A stretch of DNA of 64,000 nucleotides. Origin: Hydractinia symbiolongicarpus. Its lineage: Eukaryota > Cnidaria > Hydrozoa > Anthoathecata > Hydractiniidae. This document shows positions 57,371-64,000 of the stretch, piece by piece (position 1 is the stretch's first letter; the number at the start of each line of letters is the position of its first letter). The position numbers and the translations under genes are program-made. The notes under the pieces are model-generated. The model did not search any database. It was not told the origin of the DNA and saw only the letters and a list, made by a program, of their open reading frames with translations. The stretch is taken from the NCBI RefSeq assembly GCF_029227915.1, contig NC_079875.1, positions 5,086,001-5,150,000 on the forward strand, written 5' to 3'.

Positions 57371-60263
57371 CTTTTCCATTAAAATAAAGCAGCGTACCGG
57401 GTACGAAATTGAATTTGAAACGTTCAAATCTGGTGAAACACCAACATCTGGTAAATGGCAAGAGAAATGCGTGTAATCCAAGCTGAGAAACGAACAAGAA
57501 CTTAAAAGCAGCACCTTGCACACATTCGAATATTGCGACAGCATTGAAAAGTTTGAACACGTTGAAGATTTGTTTCGCCTGCATGGCGTTTTCATTAAGG
57601 AACAATGCAGACATCTTAAATGTAGAAAGCAAATCTGCGTGCCTATTCTTATCAAAAGAATTCTTTATTTTTCACACAGGCATCTGTACAAAATATTGTT
57701 TCCCTTATGCTTCCCAGTTCGAGAGGAGAGAGGACATGGACTTGCTTATTTTCTGATAAACGCATGATGATAAACATGTACTTTTCACGAAAATATATGT
57801 ATTTTATACTGCACTATTTTTCTGAGCTTAACAACAAAAAATATTTACTATCTTTATTAAACTATATTCTGCATGTCTTCCATAATTTAGATCTATTCGA
57901 GCCTGTCATTCCCCTCTCGCAATAACAATTCACTCATCCTTTAGTCACACCGTTGATGTCTGAATACTGTGCTTTCTTTGCAACACAGGCGTTAATACAC
58001 CCTTCCACAGTCTTATACCCCATGTGAATTTCCAGACCACCAGTACCATCTCCATTTATGAACTTGCACGGCGCGTCTAAAATATGAATAATAAAACAGG
58101 GCGCGTAGTAAATTAAGAATCAGAATGTGATGCAGGCGAGGTAACAGTACAAAGGTTTTATTTACCTGGAAGGGACATAAAGCACGTTTTCCATTTGGAG
58201 TTTCCGTTTGTATCAGTCATACCTATTTCACAATAGCATTTAAATTTATCAGCCGTTTTGCTAGGAATTGTAACACCGTTTATCTTCGGGTTCTTCGATC
58301 TCTTTACTGCACACGCATTGATGCATGCTGAGGCTGTTCTCTTGTAGCCAATGTAAACCTCTGTTCCACCCGATCCATCACCGGTGATAAAATTGCAAGA
58401 TAATTCTAAATAAATTAAGTGATAATGATTTAGGAAAGCGATGCATTTACGGCAAACACACTGAAACCGTTGTTACTAGTTCAAACAAACAAAATACTAA
58501 AGGAAGTATTTAGAATTTGGCTTAAATTGAATAATTAAATTCAAAATTTACTTGGTGGAGATATAAGACACGTTTTCCATTTGGAGTTTCCGTTTGTAGC
58601 AGTCATGCCTATTTCACAATAGCACTTGAATCTATCAGCAGTTTTGCTAGGAATCGTTACTCCGTTTATCTTCGTGTTCGTCGATCTCATTGCTGCACAT
58701 GCACTGATACATGCTGAGGCTGTTCTCTTGTAGCCAATATAAACCTCCGTTCCACCCGATCCATCACCAATGATAAAATTGCATGAAAATTCTAATGAAT
58801 TAATAACAATGCACGTAAGTTCTTTAAATAACCCGACTAAAATAGTGATACAAAGTTTGAAATAATTTAATAATAACCTAATTTACCTGGAAGCTGCATA
58901 AGTCTGCCATCTCGTATTTTTATTTGTTCCTGTCATCCCTATTTCACAGTAACATTTTACCATGTTGCCAGTTTTCTTACTGGGAATTGTGACTCCGTTT
59001 ATTTTAGGATATTGCCATCTCTTTTCTGTACACGCCTTTATGCAATGCGAAATTGTTCTCTTGTATCCAATTAATATTTCCGTTCCACCTGATCCATCGC
59101 CAGGAATAAAATTGCAACGAAATTCTGAAAAAATAAAAGCATTTAAGAAATAATACAACATATGCGCTAGAAATGAGCTAAACTAATCCTTGAAAGAAAC
59201 GGACTTCAACAAGAATATATATAAACCATCATAACCCATAAAATGTAAATCTTACCTTTAGCTTTAACTTTGGTGACAGTTATTAGCAAAAGCAACCAGA
59301 GCAACTGCATGTTTCCTCTCTTGAATTGAGTAGACGTGGCTAGGTAGATAACGTTTTACTTAAATCGGCGTAGATATTATTTTCTACATAAACTGTACAA
59401 CAGTTTCTTAGATAAATATGAATGCGGATATTTTCAAGCTTCGAGATAAAATAAATTTAGAACAAAAATTTTCCTAAACATTACATTATCAATTCACTAT
59501 GGAAATAATTCTTATGTCAACATCAGTAAACATTCCAATCCATCATGCCAAAATGAAATTAAATCGCTTGAGTAATGTTTGGTAGAAAACTTTCTGATTT
59601 CAGTAGAAATAAAACTGGCCTTACGTGATTTTGTCAGCTTTTACTTTTTCTTTAAGTTGAATTTGATTTGAATCAACGTGGTGCAAACTTATATAGCGTT
59701 TATAACTTCACATCACTCACGCATGACTTGAACCAAAGTAGTGCTGAGGGAATTAATTTAATAAATTCTGCTAAATAATCGCTCTAGTTTTTTGTCTGTA
59801 ACAACGAACTGAGCGTTGCTTTTCACTGGTTAACAATTAACTCCGCGCTCGTGTGTCTACTTTTCATTCATAAGTGATTGTGTAGCATGCTCATCAATTC
59901 CATCTACTTCTCCCCATGTGTACCCTCAAAAGTTTCTTGCAATGTAAGAAAAACCTTGGGTTAGTTATGTTTCTCGTTTTGGTTTGAAATAATTTAGTTT
60001 GACAAACTTTTGCTGGGCAAGCTTTTGCAAATAACACGAGTTTTGGCTTTCTTTCGGGTTACCTTTCCAGCAAAACCTTTAAAAGTGACCATTCGCGAAA
60101 ATTGTTGCCTTCCCCAGAGCGATGTTAACATTTGTTGTGTTTAGTTTTCATTATCTTTGTTCTATAAATGGACTGCAAATTGCATTTTAATTAAACGTTA
60201 AGTGCAAAAAATTTCCCGAATAAGAAAATAAATTACAAAGTGTTACAAAGTGTGACATAAAAA
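57371..60263. repeat. Segmental tandem duplication, copy 2 (~2.9 kb)
   Basis: Copy of 54213-57150. Exon 2 and its neighbours keep a constant offset of 3110 bp. The right end GTGTGACATAAAAA is shared by both copies (57150 and 60263). Confidence 0.92.
57934..59310 (-). CDS. Secreted multi-domain Cys-rich protein, paralog 2
   Basis: Exons: 59310-59256 (signal peptide), 59124-58887, 58791-58552, 58405-58166 and 58076-57934. The layout equals paralog 1. Exon 2 encodes the same residues as in paralog 1 and carries the same frame-breaking length of 238 bp. The last domain is cut: a deletion of about 11 bp in the codons after INGVT brings a TGA at 57934-57936, so C-Y-C-E and W-x-T-C are lost. One residue is also missing in GYK-TVEGC. 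Four phase-1 exons form a domain-shuffling unit. Both paralogs share near-identical upstream DNA, so they are probably expressed alike. Confidence 0.68.
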
Positions 60264-60280
60264 TCATATCGTTGGAACTG

Positions 60281-60565
60281 TTAATTGGAGAAATGTCTTA
60301 AACCCATGAAAATGAGATATATTTTGGTAGTTGTACTTTTTTCAATATATAGTCTTGCCTTATATATGTGATCACTAAAAAGGTAAAAAAAATGTGAAGG
60401 AAATTGCAACAGAATCCAATAAAGCTTGTACAAATGTGGTTTTCCATGACATGATGCAGCGACACAATTCATCACACCATTTTCAAACTCTTTGCCATTG
60501 TCTGAGAAGATAATTTTTGGTAATCCAAAGACAGTTAGAAACCTATCCACAAACCTTTCCGCAGT
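60281..60565 (-). pseudogene. Integrase core fragment
   Basis: The minus strand reads TAERFVDRFLTVFGLPKIIF, then SDNGKEFENGVMN. F-G-L-P-x-x-I-x-S-D-N-G-x-E-F is the middle of an rve integrase core with the second catalytic Asp. Homology fades after about 60440. The fragment stops abruptly at about 60565, where polymerase B sequence of the opposite strand begins, so this is a rearrangement junction. Confidence 0.65.
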
Positions 60566-61975
60566 CGGGCCTGTCGCGCACGAGGACTTTCATAGCCGTC
60601 TAAGTGGGTAAAACACGCTATCTCGCGAAGAATGCGAAAAATTCCGCGCTAAGATTTACAGACGAGGTTACGTCAGCATGATGGACAGGTTGCGTGAGTA
60701 CAACCTAGCCGATGTGGAACCTTTCATTGAAGAAATGCACAAGACGAGGCTGCAGTATCACGAAGATGAAATAGATATTTTAAAAGACGCGGTAAGTATT
60801 TCGGGGTTATCAATGCGCTACGTACGTACGTACGAACAAGGATCTACGGCTGAACCCCAAGTTAGAGCTATAAGCTCCGGTGGACCATGCAGGCACAGGT
60901 GTAAAGACTCTTGATATAGCAAGACTTGTAAGAATTGTAAAGAGGTACAAAAGGCATGTAAAACATTTACAAAGAACGAGGCCTACGAGCTCTTGCGGAC
61001 AGGTATGGTGGGTGGTCCCGCGATCTTATTCTGTAGGTACCACGAAGGAGGCGTGATGGATATCAGGTCTCACGTGTACAAGGAACCCCACAAGTGCAAT
61101 ACCATTCTGGGGTACAAAGCAAACATGCTCTACCCAAGTACCCTGATGCAAGACGACAAGCTGATAAAGACGCCGACAAACGTATTTCGGGGGATACAGC
61201 CAAGTTGAAAGGCAACTTGTTCTACGGCAAAATAATTGAGGACCTAACAAGGCTTGCAAATACAACCTTTACGATGGATGAAAAGGAGGTTGATGCAGCC
61301 CTCCGAAGCCCATAAAAGGACAGTAAAGAGATTGGAGATACGTATGAGGTCAGAAGGAGCAAGCACAAGTGTACTATCGATAAAGCTAACCAGTGTGGTA
61401 TCACGGTGTATCAACTAGCCAAATTCCAAAATGTTGGAAATCTATTACGATTTTCTGGACAGATACGTGGATCAGCAAGATTTCGAGTACATCTACATGG
61501 ACACTGACAGAGCCTATTTTGCCATCTCTGCGGGAAAGTTGCGAGATGTCGTTCGCCCTGAACTGCTTGCCACTTCCGAAAAAGACGTAAAAAACTGGCT
61601 TGTCACTGAGAAATACTCCAGTCGAACAGGAGGGATATTCAAAGCAGAATTCATCCGGTTTCGGATGATTGCCCTGACGGCCAAGTGCTACTTCGTGGAA
61701 GGAAAATAGGGTGCAAAATTTTTCTGCAAGGACATGTCAAAGAAGAAAAATGCCGTGACATGGGACAGGTACCTGAGCACGCTAAAGGGGGTATAGACAT
61801 GGCCAACGTACGTTTTCGGGTGTACAACCAGGATATGGTTATGTATGAACAGAATAAACTCGGGATCTCGGCGGTTTATGACAAAAGATTTGTACATTAT
61901 GACGGGATAGATACGGCGTCTTTGTATTTTCAACGTGTCCAATCTATGTTATTAACAATCAAACTTGATATAATA
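60566..61975 (+). pseudogene. Polinton-type DNA polymerase B, copy 2, truncated
   Basis: It starts in mid-protein (equivalent to 50260 in copy 1). Seen in order: MMDRLREYNLADVEPFIEEM, GGPAILFCRYHEGGV, GYKANMLYPSTLMQD, motif B region KLKGNLFYGKIIEDLTR, and motif C YIYMDTDRAYFAIS, then SSRTGGIFKAEFIRFRMIAL and a C-terminal part. Motif C is intact, unlike in copy 1, but motif A again has Lys in place of Asp. About 570 bp between LMQD and DDKLIKTP are deleted relative to copy 1. Several frameshifts remain. Confidence 0.82.
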
Positions 61976-62254
61976 AAAACAATTAAAAAGTATATATTAA
62001 ATTAAAAGCATGTACAGTAATAAATAAAAGTAATAAAATTATTTATATATTATATAAAAACGAGTTAAAAATTTTGCGTGAAGATGATGTAGACTAAAAA
62101 GATTCGAGAAGGAGATAGCTGCGAGAACGAAAAAGAGAGGACTGTTGGGGACTTGATGCCTAATGTGTGCCAGCGATTAGAACAAACAAACAACAAAAAT
62201 AAATATTGAAACAACAAACAATATAAAAAACAATATAATAACTAAAACAGAATG

Positions 62255-64000
62255 TCAAAGCCTGGCTTCGTCACATGCGAAGCTGAAGTCATCAGCTGGC
62301 TCCACGTTAACCTTCACAGAACGGCTACCCCTCAGACACAACAAAGCAGAACGCATTATTACAAAACTTAATTTACATCTTATCCATGACATTATTCGTT
62401 CATACTTTTGTCCCGTCTTGTTAGCAATCTTTTCAGCGAGATGTTTGTGAAATATGGTACCTTCTTGACTCATACCTCCATTAATGGAAAAAACAAGTGG
62501 AGTGAATGAGCCATGTTCAAGGTTGATGACGCGGTCGTTATATTTCCTCTTCTTTTCGCTCTCGTGATTCCTATATATTGCTGCTACTGGAATGTTCGCT
62601 TGTGAGTTGGAGTTGACATTGGTAATTCGAACGTCAAAATAAGCGGATTGTCCCGGACGCCAAAAACCGCGAGCTTGTATATCTAGTCGGGCTTCATCAT
62701 TTTCAACCGGTTGTAGTTTCGGTTCAATTTCAACGTCATTGCATGCCATTTTAAGAAGGTTTGCCTCAAAATCTCTTACGTTGTCGTGACGAATAGAAAC
62801 AAAGCCTCCCTTTTTGCAGTTCATGGCATGATTCGTATCGAATGGTTGTCCACATGCACACTCTGATGGTAAGTTCTTGACTTTGCGATTATATCTTAAA
62901 GCCAATGCATCACGGAATTCGTCCTTTGATAAATCACATCCTTGGTCTTTCAGGGGGAGGACAGTAAGCCAACTTGATGCGCCTTTTTCGCAATTCTGAG
63001 AAAGAACTCTTGACAATTTATTATCAAGTTCACTGATTACATTCTCACGTTCTTGTCTCTGTAAGGCTGTGACTAATCATGGCGAACTTGTCTTACAGTT
63101 TCTTCTGAAGGGATGTCGTTACCTTGAGATACAATCACTTCAACAAGGGGTGCAGATATGGCCAATGATGAACTACAATCAATTTTCGCTTTTTGAGTCA
63201 ACACAGGTATGCCCATTCCGCCATCTCGAATTGGTAATTTGAACAGTTTACGATCAGTTTCAGATATGGTCTCTCCAAACAAAGCAGGCAGGAATTCGTC
63301 CTCGATGACTTTATCAAGTGGTGTGAGGAAATCCTCCATATTTGGAATAGTTCTCATAAAATAATTGAATTTATGCATTTCGCCATTACTATAAGCAGCA
63401 AATGCGGCTTGTGGTTCGCTAATTGCGATCTCAGCTAATTTTCTCATTTCATTGCACCACTGATCCACTTTTTCCGTTGCATACTGCTTTTTATAATCTG
63501 CACTACCAATTACAGCTCCTAAGTGACGTTTTCCATCTATTGTGTATTTAATAGAGGAGCCACTAAATTCCTTTTTGGCAAGTTCGAGTACCCTATCGTC
63601 CTTCGCTATTAACCACGATTTTGATTCATTAACATGGTATCCGTATTTGCGTCCTTCAGATATCACTAAGTTCCACCATCGGAGTAAACCGTTCACAGTG
63701 CCAGCACCTGTAGCATCGTCCGCCAACCAGACCTGCTTTACGGAAGCGATAGATCTCAATCGATCCTGTATAATAACGGTACTGATCGCGTAAAAGGACA
63801 TAGCAAGATTGTCTCCCTGAGTTGTGCCTTCTTGTGATAATAACTCAGTTTCATTCCGTACAATAAGTCTCGATGCCTTTCTGTAGGTATTGATTAGTAT
63901 CGTGGCAAAGTGTGGACAAGTATATTGTACATTATGAAGTGCAACATTACGGTTTAGTGTGTTGAACGCATTACTCGCATCTACCAGTATGACAGCCTCG
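62255..64000 (-). pseudogene. Reverse transcriptase with C-terminal zinc motif and nuclease-like domain, cut by window edge
   Basis: The minus-strand frame is open from the right edge: VILVDASNAFNTLNRNVALH, then LLSQEGTTQGDNLAMSFYAI and the catalytic box VWLADDATGAG. A thumb-like region (YTIDGKRHLGAVIGS, LPIRDGGMGIPVL) follows. At about 63075 a one-base shift moves to the second frame, which holds ASSWLTVLPLKDQG, the zinc-like CACGQPFDTNHAMNC followed by RH, then LDIQARGFWRPGQSAYFDVR. The Cys/His motif, RH and D-x(n)-F-D-V arrangement resembles the restriction-like endonuclease end of R2-type retrotransposons. Stop at 62255-62257. The single shift makes this copy non-functional unless it is a sequence error. 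The N-terminus is outside the window. Confidence 0.75.

Overview
This 64 kb window is AT-rich DNA from a multicellular animal. Genes are split by GT-AG introns, coding density is low, and most recognisable sequence is transposon-derived. The mix of Ty3/gypsy, DIRS, Penelope-like, Helitron, Polinton-type polymerase, pogo-like and hAT remnants, with a RING/B-box/ankyrin gene and small secreted Cys-rich domain genes, suggests an invertebrate, probably a cnidarian. That placement is inference. I found no rRNA, confident tRNA or CRISPR array.

Layout. 0.5-1.3 kb: 3' part of a Penelope-like retroelement (-). 3.9-5.6 kb: decayed N-terminal part of a Helitron-type protein (-). 5.96-15.9 kb: minus-oriented non-autonomous Helitrons, at least four joined head to tail; one is split by a very young full-length Ty3/gypsy element (6129-10541) with near-identical LTRs and a 5-bp target duplication. 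17.4-25.5 kb: a 13-exon major facilitator transporter (+) with transposons in its introns. 25.6-28.4 kb: a 22-bp minisatellite, a SINE-like tRNA relic, two abutting Helitrons and a perfect 70-bp-arm foldback. 28.36-32.86 kb: a complete but decayed DIRS element (-). 38.1-39.9 kb: 3' exons of an unrecognised host gene (+). 41.7-45.5 kb: a RING/B-box/coiled-coil/ankyrin gene (-) with good exon structure but three in-frame stops and a frameshift. 46.7-47.6 kb: a 373-bp tandem repeat. 48.1-52.2 kb: decayed protein-primed DNA polymerase B of Polinton type (+). 52.8-53.8 kb: integrase zinc-domain-like and hAT remnants (-). 54.2-60.3 kb: a ~3 kb segment in tandem duplicate, each copy holding a secreted multi-domain Cys-rich gene (-). 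60.3-62 kb: an integrase scrap (-) joined to a second, truncated polymerase B copy (+). 62.3 kb to the end: a reverse transcriptase with a C-terminal zinc motif and a probable PD-(D/E)XK-type nuclease (-), with one frameshift and cut by the window edge.

Host genes supported: the MFS transporter, the 38-40 kb gene, the RING/ankyrin gene (probably broken) and the two secreted-domain paralogs. They show no sign of acting in one pathway. The transposon layers give relative ages: Helitrons arrived before the gypsy element, and a mini-Helitron was later split by a pogo-like element. The most unusual items are the alternating Helitron array with a gypsy insertion and matching empty site, the paired secreted-domain genes whose second exon breaks the reading frame, the broken RING-ankyrin gene, and two polymerase B copies that share Lys in place of the motif A Asp.
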